From NCBI RefSeq assembly GCF_002993335.1, contig NZ_PVNS01000001.1, positions 1 to 64,000 of the forward strand: 64,000 bases of DNA, read 5' to 3'. The notes under the pieces are model-generated. The model was given only the letters and a program-made list of their open reading frames with translations, was not told the DNA's origin and searched no databases. Below, one piece after another: positions 36,559 through 45,908 of this stretch. This DNA comes from Alkalicoccus urumqiensis. Its GTDB lineage: Bacteria > Bacillota > Bacilli > Bacillales > Salisediminibacteriaceae. Made by a program: the position numbers and the translations under genes. Each line of letters opens with the position of its first letter. The first letter of the stretch is position 1.

Positions 36559-37449
36559 TTATTCATCCCGGTCACCTGCTACACGGAACTGCAGCCAGGA
36601 CAGAATCGCAATGATAATAACGAGTACATAAGCAATCGCGGATGCATAGTTAAAATCAAAGAACTGGAAGCCGTTCTGATAGAGGAACAGAGAAATCGTC
36701 AATGTCGCATTGTTCGGACCGCCGTCGGTTAAAATAAACGGCTCATCAAAGAGCTGCAGCGTACCGATCGTCGACAGAACGAATGTAAATAACAGGATCG
36801 GGCGCAGCTGCGGCAGTGTGATGGAGAAGAACTGACGGACTTTTCCGGCACCGTCAATACTTGCTGCCTCGTAAAGATCATTGGAAATGTTCTGCAGCCC
36901 GGCAAGCAGAATGACCATGTTATAACCGGTCCAGCGCCACGTGACGGCAATCATCAGGGACACTTTTGCCCACAGCGGGTCATTCAGCCACGATACCGGC
37001 TCGATCCCGACAACGGAGAGAACATAGTTTACAAGTCCATAGTTTTCATCAAGCATAATCATAAACACAATCGCATAGGCGACAAGTGCTGTAATCGCCG
37101 GCATGAAGAAAGCGATCCGGAAAAACGAACGAAGCCGGAGCAGTGCTGAGTTCATTAATACTGCAAGCAGCACCGCAAGCATCAGCATGACCGGAACCTG
37201 CACGATCAGGATAATAAAGGTGTTGCTTAATGCTTTGTAGAACAGTGGATCATTAAACAGGCGGATGTAGTTGTCCAGGAAGACAAATTCTGATTCACCG
37301 CCGCTTGACGTTTGAAAGCTGAGAAGCAGTGATGATATAACCGGATATACCGTAAATATGATAAAGAGCAGTACGGCCGGAGCAATAAATAAGTACGGGG
37401 CTGTTTTCGGCGTCAGCCAGCGTCGTTTTTTCTTCGTCGTTGTCGCCAT
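36559..37449 (-). CDS. sugar ABC transporter permease (MalF type) of the GH42 operon
   Basis: 296 residues with six membrane helices and the EAA loop EAASIDGAGKVRQFFSITLP. The start at 37449 is set by GGAGAGGAG 7 nt upstream; the open frame reaches 55 codons further upstream but that part has no site and would add a soluble basic extension unusual for the family. The hairpin at 37587-37615 lies between this gene and the binding-protein gene. Confidence 0.9.
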   Translation of the reverse strand: MATTTKKKRRWLTPKTAPYLFIAPAVLLFIIFTVYPVISSLLLSFQTSSGGESEFVFLDNYIRLFNDPLFYKALSNTFIILIVQVPVMLMLAVLLAVLMNSALLRLRSFFRIAFFMPAITALVAYAIVFMIMLDENYGLVNYVLSVVGIEPVSWLNDPLWAKVSLMIAVTWRWTGYNMVILLAGLQNISNDLYEAASIDGAGKVRQFFSITLPQLRPILLFTFVLSTIGTLQLFDEPFILTDGGPNNATLTISLFLYQNGFQFFDFNYASAIAYVLVIIIAILSWLQFRVAGDRDE

Positions 37450-37586
37450 TCTAAATCTCCTCTCCCTGTGAACCAAGCTTCTTTTTTCACCCGAGACTAA
37501 CTTAATTAAATTGTTTAAGTTACTTTCGCGTAAAAAAGGTGGCAAAAAAGAAAGCCGTGCTTTCTTTTTCACCATTTCTGGGGAGT

Positions 37587-37615
37587 CGTGCCGGAAGGGT
37601 CTCACTTCCGGCACG
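37587..37615 (-). terminator. intercistronic hairpin
   Basis: Perfect 12-bp stem CGTGCCGGAAGG-like, pairing with CTTCCGGCACG, directly after the binding-protein stop. No T run follows on the minus strand, so it looks like a message-stabilising or processing hairpin. Confidence 0.7.
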
Positions 37616-37629
37616 CTTCCTCCGATACC

Positions 37630-39021
37630 TTAGTTGATTTCGCGTCCTGTTTCATTCGCCAGCTGCTCCGCGGCAGTCTGCAGTGCTTCTGCTACATCCG
37701 TATCCTGAAGCAGAGCATCTGCCTGGGCGTCGGAAGAGTAGCGGAAGGCCCGTGCGTAGTCACTCGTGTAGTTTGCAGCCGGGATTCCTTCGGAAATTTC
37801 TGCGAACATTTCCCAGATCGGCTGGTTGTTGAAAAATTCGTCTTCTTCTGCAAAGAATTCATTCTCATATGCCTCTGTCAGAGATGGGAAGATCCCGTAC
37901 TCATCGAGTGCCGCTACCTGTGCTTCTTCGTCAGTCGTGAAGTACTCAACGAACGCCACGGCCGCCTCAGGATTGTCACTGCTGCTAAGTGCCGCAAGGT
38001 CTGATCCCCCGAGGTTGGCATTTCGGTTGCCGCCTTCTTCAAAGGCTGGAAGTTTGAAGACACCCCAGTCACCGGACTGGTCCGGAGCCTGGTCCATGAT
38101 CGTACCGGAGTACCATACACCGAATGGAACGGTTGCTACCGTCTGGTTGACAGTCGCTGTTACCGTGCCGTCCCAGCCGTCTGTGTTCTGAACCAGTCCG
38201 CGGTCTTCCATTTCCTGAATCGCGCTCATTGCCTGAACCGCTTCGTCGGATGTCAGGTCAATGTTTCCTTCTTCATCGAAGTAGTATGCACCCTGCTGGT
38301 TCAGCATCATCCGGAACAGTGCATCGTCCGCTGCGATATCGACCGGAACCATCTGAGAATCGGTTGCGGAGAGAATTTCTTCCCCTGCATCCATGTAATC
38401 ATCCCATGTTTCAATCGACTCCGGATCAACGCCGGCTTCTTCAAATGTCGGTACGTGATAGAAGACAGCGGCTGGACCGATATCCCACGGAGCATAAATG
38501 AAATCGCCGTCGTCGTTTTTCATGGCTTCTACTTTGGAATCAACAAATTTATCTTCATGCTCATCAAATCCGTGTTCAGACAGGTTTACAAAGCCGTCCG
38601 GGAATTCTGCTGCATAGTTGTCGAGGCGGTCTGTTTCAACAAGCGTCACGTCCGGCAGCCCGGAGCCTCCTGCTGCAAGTCCTACAGTCAGACGGTCGTA
38701 CACATCTTCGCGGCCGATATCTTCAACAGTGACGTTGACGTCCGGATACTGCTCCTGAAAGCCTTCAACAGCCAGCTCCATGGATGCGGCAGCTACGTTC
38801 CAGCCCCAGATCGTAATATCACCGGAAACGTCTCCTTCTCCACCGCCGTTGTTCCCACTGTTTCCTTCATTGCTGTTTCCGCTGTTGTTCTCAGCAGTTT
38901 CATTCGTGTTTCCGCCGTTGTTGTTTCCTGAAGCAGCTTCGTTTCCATCATCTCCACCGCCGCAGGCAGCCAAAACCGACACCGACATTGCACCAGCAAC
39001 CATTGTTTTCCAAGCTTTCAT
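37630..39021 (-). CDS. sugar ABC transporter solute-binding lipoprotein of the GH42 operon
   Basis: Extracellular binding protein of 463 residues. The lipoprotein signal ends VLAACGGG. An Asn/Gly/Glu-rich low-complexity linker (about 25-70) precedes the binding fold (ITIWGWNVAAASME onward). AAGGGGG precedes the ATG. First gene of the GH42 operon, downstream of a ROK regulator on the same strand, with a cre-like site just upstream. Confidence 0.9.
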   Translation of the reverse strand: MKAWKTMVAGAMSVSVLAACGGGDDGNEAASGNNNGGNTNETAENNSGNSNEGNSGNNGGGEGDVSGDITIWGWNVAAASMELAVEGFQEQYPDVNVTVEDIGREDVYDRLTVGLAAGGSGLPDVTLVETDRLDNYAAEFPDGFVNLSEHGFDEHEDKFVDSKVEAMKNDDGDFIYAPWDIGPAAVFYHVPTFEEAGVDPESIETWDDYMDAGEEILSATDSQMVPVDIAADDALFRMMLNQQGAYYFDEEGNIDLTSDEAVQAMSAIQEMEDRGLVQNTDGWDGTVTATVNQTVATVPFGVWYSGTIMDQAPDQSGDWGVFKLPAFEEGGNRNANLGGSDLAALSSSDNPEAAVAFVEYFTTDEEAQVAALDEYGIFPSLTEAYENEFFAEEDEFFNNQPIWEMFAEISEGIPAANYTSDYARAFRYSSDAQADALLQDTDVAEALQTAAEQLANETGREIN

Positions 39022-39041
39022 GAGTAAATCCCCCTTTGATT

Positions 39042-39055
39042 TGAATGCGCTTTCA
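39042..39055. promoter_or_regulatory. cre-like operator upstream of the GH42 operon
   Basis: TGAATGCGCTTTCA matches the CcpA consensus at all but one defined position and is nearly palindromic. It lies 20 nt before the binding-protein ATG, a location suited to repression. Confidence 0.6.
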
Positions 39056-39223
39056 GGCGCGGTATTTAGAAAAGCGGCTGTCCAACCTGCTCCCCAGCTC
39101 AGTCGGTCAATCGCTCGTCTCCAGAAGTTTGTGAAGTTCTGATCTAACTTTTTTAATTTAAATTATTAACTTGGCTTTAATTTATCACAAACGCTTACAT
39201 TTGAAAAGCCTTTTTCTGAAAAT

Positions 39224-40447
39224 TTATCTTTCCTGCTTTTGGTAATCATATAACTCAGACAGCACAAGCGTTGCTGCGCCTCGGATTGCAGCCGTGTCCC
39301 CAAGTTTGGAAAGTTCAATTTCGGTCTTTTTTGCCGCATCCGTTACCGCTCTTGTTCCCACTACTTTTTGAAGTGGTTTAAAAATGTAGTCTCCCGCTTT
39401 CGACACACCGCCGCCGATAATGATTTTGTCCGGGTTCAGTGCGTGAATCAGGTTCGTAATGCCGACTCCAAGAAAACGGCCGACCTCCGCAAGTACCTCC
39501 TGCGCATAATAATCGCCTTTCATCGCAGCGCGGTGAACCGTTTCACCGTCGATACGTTCTTTCTCTCCGTCCACTTCATCCAGCACTGCCGTTTTTCTTC
39601 CAAGCGTGATCTCCTGAATAACGCGTTCACGAATTCGTATGCCGCTTGCCACCGTATGAAGACAGCCGTAGCCGCCGCACGTGCACTGTCTTCCGTTTAA
39701 ATCGACGATCATATGACCGATTTCACCGGCAATGTGATGCCTCCCCCGGTAAATACGGCCGTTGACGATGCAGCCGGCACCGATGCCGTGACCGACATTG
39801 ATGACGAGGAGATCCTCTGAGTTCCTGCCGCCGCCGAACCACAATTCAGCAAGCGCCATCGAGCGGACGTCATTTTCCACATGGACGGGCAGCTGAAATG
39901 CTTCTTCCAGCGGCACTTTAATCGGCATATTTTGAAAACCGAAGTGCGGGGCGTAGATGCTCTCCCCTTTGGTGTGGTCGACAATTCCGTGCATACCGAC
40001 ACCGATGCCGATCACATGCGCTCCGTCTGCCGCTTTTTCTTCCAGCATCGACTGAACTAGTCCGATGACAATCGAGAGAAATTCTTCTTCATTCATTCCG
40101 GGTACGAGCTGCTTTTTCTTTACAGCCAGTACATCGGCATTCAGGTTGGTCAGCGCCGCCCGGACTTCTTCTGTACCGACATCGACGCCGATGACGTAGC
40201 GGCTGTTATGGTTAATCGACAGCAGAATCGGCTTCCGTCCTCCGCTGGATACACCCGTCTGCCCTTCGCGGATAAGTCCTTCTTCCAAAAGCTCGGACAC
40301 GATCGTCGATACGGTCGGTGGTGTGAGCCCCGCTTTTTTCGCGGTTTCGGTACGGGAAATAGCCCCCTCCGTCCGGATTATATTCAGAACGAGGGAGCGG
40401 TTAAGTGATTTCATCAGCTGAAAACTGCCGGTCATGTTTGATACCAT
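39224..40447 (-). CDS. ROK-family transcriptional regulator
   Basis: 407 residues. N-terminal winged helix-turn-helix (about 10-70; TETAKKAGLTPPTVSTIVSELL) joined to a ROK sugar-kinase-like domain (about 80-390). The domain has the VIGVDVGTE nucleotide loop and the zinc-binding CTCGGYGCLHTV motif. Such NagC/XylR proteins repress sugar genes and respond to a sugar ligand. Being directly upstream of the GH42 importer operon and on the same strand, it probably controls it. The ATG at 40447 has GGAGGAG 8 nt upstream. Confidence 0.9.
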   Translation of the reverse strand: MVSNMTGSFQLMKSLNRSLVLNIIRTEGAISRTETAKKAGLTPPTVSTIVSELLEEGLIREGQTGVSSGGRKPILLSINHNSRYVIGVDVGTEEVRAALTNLNADVLAVKKKQLVPGMNEEEFLSIVIGLVQSMLEEKAADGAHVIGIGVGMHGIVDHTKGESIYAPHFGFQNMPIKVPLEEAFQLPVHVENDVRSMALAELWFGGGRNSEDLLVINVGHGIGAGCIVNGRIYRGRHHIAGEIGHMIVDLNGRQCTCGGYGCLHTVASGIRIRERVIQEITLGRKTAVLDEVDGEKERIDGETVHRAAMKGDYYAQEVLAEVGRFLGVGITNLIHALNPDKIIIGGGVSKAGDYIFKPLQKVVGTRAVTDAAKKTEIELSKLGDTAAIRGAATLVLSELYDYQKQER

Positions 40448-40521
40448 GTGCCTCTCCTCCAATTATGAGAACGTATACATGGTACCATTATAGGCATGAA
40501 ACCGGACTTTTTAAAAGTAAT

Positions 40522-41004
40522 TTACGAAGACTTTTCGTTTTCGTCCATTTTATCTTCAATAAAATTACCGACACGCGCCAGAATGATCGTCGCAATGACC
40601 GCTGTAACAGTAAGTATATAAAACCCGGCTGCGATGCCGATGCCGACCCCGCCGACAAAGAAGATCATCGCTGCCGAAGTCAGCCCGGTGACGCTGAAAC
40701 CATCTTTCAATATGACTCCCGCGCCTAAGAAACCGAGCCCGGATACAATCTGTGCCGCCAGACGCATCGGATCCATCATAATATTGTCGGATGTCTCTGC
40801 AAAATGTGTAACACTGTGTATCGACACAAGTGTAATCAGGCAGCAGGAAGCACAGACATACATGTACGTTTTTATTCCTGCCGGCTTGCTTTTTGAATAC
40901 CGGTCCCACCCGATCAAAAAACCGATAACGGCACTTGCCGCAATTTGAATGAGCATTTCCCAGTAGGACGTGGTGTACTCCACACCGCTCAAAAACGCCG
41001 TCAT
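40522..41004 (-). CDS. MgtC/SapB family membrane protein
   Basis: 160 residues with four to five membrane helices. Family blocks are visible: GFLIGWDRYSKSKPAGIKTY, RLAAQIVSGLGFLGAGVILK and GLTSAAMIFFVGGVGIG. The family is tied to Mg2+ stress and, in some bacteria, control of ATP synthase; the role here is unknown. I start it at the ATG at 41004, which has AGGGGG 8-9 nt upstream; the frame extends 69 codons upstream without a site. The soluble C-terminal domain of Salmonella MgtC is absent. Confidence 0.87.
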   Translation of the reverse strand: MTAFLSGVEYTTSYWEMLIQIAASAVIGFLIGWDRYSKSKPAGIKTYMYVCASCCLITLVSIHSVTHFAETSDNIMMDPMRLAAQIVSGLGFLGAGVILKDGFSVTGLTSAAMIFFVGGVGIGIAAGFYILTVTAVIATIILARVGNFIEDKMDENEKSS

Positions 41005-41166
41005 ACTCTCACTCCCCCTTCTCTGTTTCTTTACCACATTTCCTTGCGCAGTAAGCTTCTCCATCTCCTGTAATTTCCCCGTGCAGACGGTATACAGGCA
41101 GCAGAGCGTTGATGCTCCCCCCAGGTTGGGAGCGTTTGAAAAGGGAAACTGCACAGCGGTCGAAAA

Positions 41167-41352
41167 ACGTTCACTTCTAACCAGACAATGTATCACAACT
41201 CCCCTCTGCACGTCAGTAAGTGTAGGTGCGGCGTCCGTAACTCAGGGACGGACGTCCACTTCTTCAAAAATGTACCACTTCTCCATACAAAACGTCCGTA
41301 TCTCCTGCAAAAGGTCCGCTTCCTCAGAAAAACGTCCACTGCATTCAGCAGC
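41167..41352 (-). repeat. 21-nt-period degenerate array 4
   Basis: Nine units of 21,22,21,21,21,19,21,19,21 nt on the plus strand, including GCGTCCGTAACTC and ACGTCCACTTCTTC. It aligns unit by unit with array 2 (12148-12333), including the 22-nt second unit. It lies 119 nt beyond the iron ATPase stop, past its terminator, and upstream of the MgtC-like gene. The stretch 41040-41166 between that gene and the array holds nothing I recognise. Confidence 0.84.
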
Positions 41353-41408
41353 TTCCCTCTAAGGAAAACGAACCTCCATATTTCAGAGCAATTTTTAGGC
41401 ACACTACA

Positions 41409-41448
41409 AAAAAGCTGCCTGCAGTCAGTTTCCGACCGCAGACAGCTC
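41409..41448 (-). terminator. terminator of the iron permease/ATPase operon
   Basis: Stem AGCTGYCTGC/GCAGRCAGCT with partial inner pairing and a T run on the minus strand. Confidence 0.82.
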
Positions 41449-41470
41449 TTTCTTTATAAACGTACCCTTA

Positions 41471-42196
41471 TTACGCACGCACCGTTTCCGTATCCCGCTG
41501 ACGCAGCGATTCTTTCAGCAGGTCGCACGGGCGTCCAATGTTCTGAACCGTTCCCTCTTCCACAAGTACAACACGGTCAGCCAGGACGCGCGCGTCCTCC
41601 TGATCGTGTGTGACAAAGATCGTTGTCGTACCGGTATGCTTGATCGTCTCGCGGAGCTCATCACGGATGCGCTGCTGCAGATGCGCATCGAGGTTACTGA
41701 ACGGCTCGTCGAGCAGAAGCAGCGACGGCTTTGGAGCAAGCGCACGTGCAAGAGCGATCCGCTGCTGCTGTCCGCCGCTCAGTTCGTGCGGATAGCGCTT
41801 TTTATAATCCAGCATATTGACGAGATCGAGCATTTCCTGCAGGCGGGCATAGCGGTCGGCCCGTTTCCATTTCTTCAGTCCGTAGAGAATATTTGCTTCC
41901 ACTGTCATATGAGGAAACAGTGCATAGTCCTGAAACACCATGCCGAGCCCCCGTTTTTCGACCGGCAGCCCGTACCCTTTCGTCTGATCGACATACGTAT
42001 CTCCGCCGACCAGCACGCGGCCTTTCGACGGGTGCTCCAAACCTGCAATCAAGCGGAGAATCGTACTTTTGCCGCTTCCGCTTTCGCCGAGGATCGAAAC
42101 GATCTCCCCTTCCTGCATATGAAGCTGGAAATCCTGCACTACTGCTTCTGACGAACGTCCATAGGAAAATTCAAGATCGGAAATCTGCACGTGCAT
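41471..42196 (-). CDS. iron(III)-type ABC transporter ATPase
   Basis: Cytoplasmic ATPase of 241 residues: Walker A GESGSGKS, Q-loop region, signature LSGGQQQRIA, Walker B LLLLDEPF and H-loop VTHD. It is shorter than FbpC/PotA-type proteins (about 340-350) because it lacks the C-terminal TOBE domain. The start directly follows the stop of the permease gene with no gap, so they are coupled. Completes the Fur-linked importer. Confidence 0.92.
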   Translation of the reverse strand: MHVQISDLEFSYGRSSEAVVQDFQLHMQEGEIVSILGESGSGKSTILRLIAGLEHPSKGRVLVGGDTYVDQTKGYGLPVEKRGLGMVFQDYALFPHMTVEANILYGLKKWKRADRYARLQEMLDLVNMLDYKKRYPHELSGGQQQRIALARALAPKPSLLLLDEPFSNLDAHLQQRIRDELRETIKHTGTTTIFVTHDQEDARVLADRVVLVEEGTVQNIGRPCDLLKESLRQRDTETVRA

Positions 42197-43837
42197 TTAA
42201 TTCGGCTCCTTTTCGATGAGAATATGAAAGACATACATCGCAATGCCGCTGACAAGAATGATGAAGAGAGACGGCACTGCTGTTTCCTGAATGCGCTCAT
42301 CACTGGCGTACCGGTACGCCGTGGACGCAAGTGTTTCAAAGTTAAACGGCCGGAGAATCAACGTGAGCGGCAGTTCCTTTAAAATATCGACAAAGACGAG
42401 GATAAATCCGCTGAAAATCGCTGCCCGCATCATCGGCAGATCAACTTTCAAAAACGTCTGAGTCCAGCTCATGCCGAGCGTACGTGATGCCTCGGAGTAG
42501 CGCCGGCCGATTTTCTCAAAACCGGATTCGATCGAATTGTAGCCGACCGCCATAAACCGGATCACATAGGCAAAGACGAGCATGATCAAGCTTGTGCTTA
42601 ATACAAGTGCTGTTGATGCGCCGGACGCTTCATAAACCGGCTGCAGCTGCTCATCTGTAAAGATGAACAGGCTGATGACACCGACGGCTATGACTGCACC
42701 TGGAATCGAGTAGCCGAGTACTGTAAAGCGCGCTGTTATCGTAGAGAACCACCCCGGTGAGACGCGGGTGAAATTCGCAATAATCACCGCAAAAATGACG
42801 ACGAGTGTCGCACTGATGCCGGCTGCAAGCGTGGAATTTCGTATGAGTGCCAGAAACTGCGCTGAGAAAATGGCTTCATAAGTGAGCACGCCCCAGTACA
42901 GAAGCTGCAGAATCGGCAGAATAAATCCGAGCAGAAAAACGGTCCCGGTAAACCCAAGCGCCGTCCATTTTTTCCATCCCTTCAGCACCTGCGGCGTAAG
43001 CGGAGACACTTTAGCGGTGCTGTAGCTGTACTGCCTTCTTCCCCGGAGCACTTTCTCCAGAAGGAGGAACGTGAGGACAAGCCCCATCAGAATGCCGGCC
43101 AGACGGATCGCTGAATCGAGATCATCAAATGCATACCACGTCTGGAAAATGGCGGTGCTGAACGTCTGGATGCCGAAATAGCTGACGACACCGTAATCAT
43201 TCAATACTTCCAGCATCACGAGCGTCACACCACCGACGATTGCGGCTCTTGATACCGGCAGCACGATACGGAAAAACGTCCGCACCGGACCGCTGCCGAG
43301 CACCCGGGCGTTTTCAATCAGCGTCGTTGCCTGCCGCGCAAAAAACGCGCGGGTAATCGCATAAACGTACGGATACAAAAAGATAGTAAAGATAAATACG
43401 GCGCCCGGCATGTTCATGATGTCGAAATATTGCTGATTGACATCCACGTCGAACGTATTGCGAAACGTCCGCTGCACGATTCCTGTATAGTTCAGCATGC
43501 CGTGATACGCATAAGCTCCGATATAGGGAGGAATAGCGAGCGGCATTAAGAGTGCCCATTTCAGCGTATTCCGGAACGGAAATTCATACGCAGAGACGAG
43601 CCAGGCAAGCGTCGTACCGACGGCGATCGAGAAAACACCTGTAAAAAAGGCCAGTGTCAGTGTATCCACTGTATAGCCGAGCAGCATATATTCCTGAATA
43701 TGCGCCCAGTTTTCACTGGCGGGCTGAAACAGCCGGATAAGAAGAAAGCTGAGCGGCAGGAGAAGCAGGACAACGAAGCCGACAGCTCCAATCCCCCAGC
43801 CGACTGCCGCCCGGGAAGGTCGTTTTAAAAAAGTCAT
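42197..43837 (-). CDS. iron(III)-type ABC transporter permease, fused two-domain
   Basis: 546 residues with about twelve membrane helices: two tandem binding-protein-dependent permease domains (about 60-260 and 340-545), as in FbpB/SfuB-type proteins. Each has an EAA-like loop (ENARVLGSGPVRTFFRIVLP and EASRTLGMSWTQTFLKVDLP). A Fur-box-like sequence (43861-43875) lies 24 nt before the start. It is therefore expressed from its own iron-regulated promoter, even though its binding-protein gene lies upstream beyond an 808-nt gap. Confidence 0.92.
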   Translation of the reverse strand: MTFLKRPSRAAVGWGIGAVGFVVLLLLPLSFLLIRLFQPASENWAHIQEYMLLGYTVDTLTLAFFTGVFSIAVGTTLAWLVSAYEFPFRNTLKWALLMPLAIPPYIGAYAYHGMLNYTGIVQRTFRNTFDVDVNQQYFDIMNMPGAVFIFTIFLYPYVYAITRAFFARQATTLIENARVLGSGPVRTFFRIVLPVSRAAIVGGVTLVMLEVLNDYGVVSYFGIQTFSTAIFQTWYAFDDLDSAIRLAGILMGLVLTFLLLEKVLRGRRQYSYSTAKVSPLTPQVLKGWKKWTALGFTGTVFLLGFILPILQLLYWGVLTYEAIFSAQFLALIRNSTLAAGISATLVVIFAVIIANFTRVSPGWFSTITARFTVLGYSIPGAVIAVGVISLFIFTDEQLQPVYEASGASTALVLSTSLIMLVFAYVIRFMAVGYNSIESGFEKIGRRYSEASRTLGMSWTQTFLKVDLPMMRAAIFSGFILVFVDILKELPLTLILRPFNFETLASTAYRYASDERIQETAVPSLFIILVSGIAMYVFHILIEKEPN

Positions 43838-43860
43838 GGAGGAACCTGTCCTTTAACAAT

Positions 43861-43875
43861 TGAGAATGCTTATCA
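43861..43875. promoter_or_regulatory. Fur box of the iron permease/ATPase operon
   Basis: TGAGAATGCTTATCA matches the 7-1-7 core TGATAATNATTATCA at 13 of 15 positions, 24 nt upstream of the permease start. Confidence 0.7.
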
Positions 43876-43959
43876 TAATCACCTACAAGTATGCCAGAGA
43901 ACTTTCCGCTTGTCACGGGAAATCTCTGACAATTCAGCCGCTGAGGTCGTTTTTTTTCG

Positions 43960-44590
43960 ACGTTTTTGTTCCAGAGCGTCGGTGAAGCAGCTGCAGCCGT
44001 ATGTGCGAAACATGGAGCCGAAGCTGCGGCGGAGTCTTACTTCAGAACAGATTTGTCTTATAACGGACGCTTCCGCTCCAACAACTGCCCCTTCCAGTCT
44101 CACAACTCGGCGGCGCATTCTCACTTCCCTGCCATAGTCTAACTTCCCCCGTCTATATTCCAACTTCTCCGCCCAATAATCCAGCAGCGTACCAGTAAAG
44201 TCCAGCTTCTCCATGCTGCGGCAGGAGGTTGAAAGCAGAGGCGGGCGCCTCTCCGCCCGCGGTCTTCCGGTTCCATATGACGACCAGGACGACCGGCCGC
44301 CACCACCCGGCGGCCCTCTGCTTCCGGACCGCTCACCGTTCGGGAGCGGAGCCGGCCTTTGGTTTAAGGCACAGAACAGCGGTCTTCTGTCATGCGGCGC
44401 GGCCGCGCGGAGCTGTGCTTCTTTTCGTAAAAGGATGACCAGCTGAAGCAGCCCGGCTTTTCTCCGGAAGGCGTACGGCTCCACCGGCAGCCAACCCCGC
44501 TGCCCTTCTGCCTGCAGACGTTCCACCGGAAGCGCAGTGCAGCCGGCTTGGAAGAGGCTTCGAATTCTATGCTTTCCTGAACTGCAGGAA
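43960..44590 (-). repeat. mosaic repeat E carrying 21-nt array 5 and an insertion
   Basis: Homologous to repeat D (21830-22327): left CAGCCGTATG block, array 44034-44220, TACGGCTCCACC...AACCCCGCTGCC block and the tail CTTGGAAGAGGCTTCGAA. Between GGTTGAAA (44227-44234) and TACGGCTCC (44474) it has 239 nt where D has 3. That insert contains the GCGGCCGCGC and GGAGCCGGCC blocks of copies A-C in inverted orientation. Confidence 0.75.
44034..44220 (-). repeat. 21-nt-period degenerate array 5
   Basis: Nine units of 21,21,21,21,19,21,21,21,21 nt, the same pattern as array 3, with GTCTAACTTCCCC, TTCCAACTTCTCC and GTCCAGCTTCTCC units. It is downstream of the iron-binding protein gene and upstream of the permease gene. 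A 215-codon open frame on the minus strand runs through it, but I reject that as a gene because the 19-nt unit shifts the repeat frame. Confidence 0.85.
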
Positions 44591-44632
44591 AAAAACTCCT
44601 CTCTTCCGGATGCTTCCGGAAAAGAGGAGCGT
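44588..44632 (-). terminator. terminator of the iron-binding protein gene
   Basis: Stem ACTCCTCTYTTCCGGA / TCCGGAAAAGAGGAG with a seven-base T run on the minus strand. It separates the binding-protein gene from the rest of the importer. Confidence 0.92.
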
Positions 44633-44645
44633 TGTTTTGATTCAT

Positions 44646-45875
44646 TTACTGCCAGCCGACCTCGTTCATGAGCATCAGCGCCTGTGCGTTGTTTTCGCCG
44701 AGGATGGTCAGGTCAATGTCCTGCTCCTCAAAGTCACCCCAGGACTGCAAAAGCTCGGATGGTTCTACGTTAGGGTTGACCGGGTACTCATAGTTCGCTT
44801 CAGAGAAGTCACCCTGTGCTTCTTCGCTGGAAAGGAATTCAACAAACTCAATGGCTTCTTCATTGTTCGGTCCGTTGGCTGTGACACCGGCACCGCTGAC
44901 ATTCACGTGCGTGCCGTCACCGTCCTGATCCGGGAAGAACACTTCCAGGCTTTCTGCTGCATCTACTTCCTCCTGCTCGGAAGAATTGAGCATCTGGCCG
45001 AAGTAGTAGGAGTTCATAATAGCAACGTCGCCTTCACCGGCTGCGACACCAAACGCCTGGTCACGGTCGCCGCCCTGCGGGTCACGCGCCATGTTGTTGA
45101 CGATACCTTCTGCCCAGTTACGTGCTTCTTCTTCGCCCTTCAGCTCGATGAAGGAAGCCATAAGCGACTGGTTGTAGATGTTTTCGGAAGAACGGATAAG
45201 CACGCGGTCCGCCCACTCTTCTTCTGTCAGTGCATCATAGGTGGAAAGCTCCGACTCATCGACGCGCTCCGGATCGTAAATCAGGACACGGGCACGCTTT
45301 GTCAGACCGAACCATTCGCTGTCCGCATCACGGTAGTTTTCCGGAATGTTCTCATTGAGAACTTCCGAGTCGACAGACTGAAGGACTCCTGCTTCTTTAG
45401 CACGGTGCAGGCGTCCGGCATCAGCGGTGATGAAAACGTCCCCTTCCGTTGCTTCTCCTTCACGCTCCAGGCGCTGGATCAGCTCATCGGCATCTCCGGA
45501 AACGACGTTGACTTCGATTCCCGTCTCTTCGGTAAACTGCTCGTACAGTGCTTCGTCCGTGTCATAGTGACGGCTCGTATAAAGGTTTACTTCTCCGCCT
45601 TCTCCATCTGCATCGGCTTCTTCACTGCCGTTTTCATTCTCAGCATCCGCATTTTCTTCTTCATTTCCCATATTGTTTTCTTCTGTATTTTCAGCTTCAT
45701 TCTCTTCAGGTGCTTCTTCCTCTTCCGGCTCTTCGTTCGTTTCTGCTGTGTTTTCCGTCTCTGCGGCGTTATTTCCCGCATTGGTTTCTTCTGCGTTGTC
45801 GCCGCCGCAGGCAGCCAGTGCAAACAGCGATACCGCTGGAATAAGTGCTGTTACCATTGATGAACGTTTTTTCAT
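44646..45875 (-). CDS. iron(III)-type ABC transporter solute-binding lipoprotein
   Basis: Extracellular binding protein of 409 residues. The lipoprotein signal ends LFALAACGGD, followed by a very acidic Asn/Glu linker (about 25-95). The binding fold starts VNLYTSRHYDTDEALYEQFTE, typical of FutA/FbpA-type ferric-binding proteins (Tyr-rich iron site, for example NSYYFGQ). Two Fur-box-like sequences lie upstream. Its own strong terminator follows, so it forms a separate transcript from the permease and ATPase. Confidence 0.92.
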   Translation of the reverse strand: MKKRSSMVTALIPAVSLFALAACGGDNAEETNAGNNAAETENTAETNEEPEEEEAPEENEAENTEENNMGNEEENADAENENGSEEADADGEGGEVNLYTSRHYDTDEALYEQFTEETGIEVNVVSGDADELIQRLEREGEATEGDVFITADAGRLHRAKEAGVLQSVDSEVLNENIPENYRDADSEWFGLTKRARVLIYDPERVDESELSTYDALTEEEWADRVLIRSSENIYNQSLMASFIELKGEEEARNWAEGIVNNMARDPQGGDRDQAFGVAAGEGDVAIMNSYYFGQMLNSSEQEEVDAAESLEVFFPDQDGDGTHVNVSGAGVTANGPNNEEAIEFVEFLSSEEAQGDFSEANYEYPVNPNVEPSELLQSWGDFEEQDIDLTILGENNAQALMLMNEVGWQ

Positions 45876-45908
45876 GATGTAATTCCCTCCAAAGATAAAA
45901 TATGTAGT

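Noticed and set aside
39187-39200. cre candidate containing AAACGCTTACA
   Set aside because: Only one half matches the consensus; three mismatches in the other half.
41041-41166. Possible riboswitch or T-box leader before the MgtC-like gene
   Set aside because: I could not identify the conserved elements of any known leader family.
43879-44526. A 215-codon minus-strand open frame with heptapeptide-like repeats
   Set aside because: No ribosome site. The periodicity comes from the 21-nt array and is broken by the 19-nt unit; the homologous array 3 does not keep the frame.
44610-45860. A 416-codon plus-strand open frame opposite the iron-binding protein gene
   Set aside because: Antisense shadow of a clearly recognisable lipoprotein gene; low-complexity Cys/Phe-rich translation.
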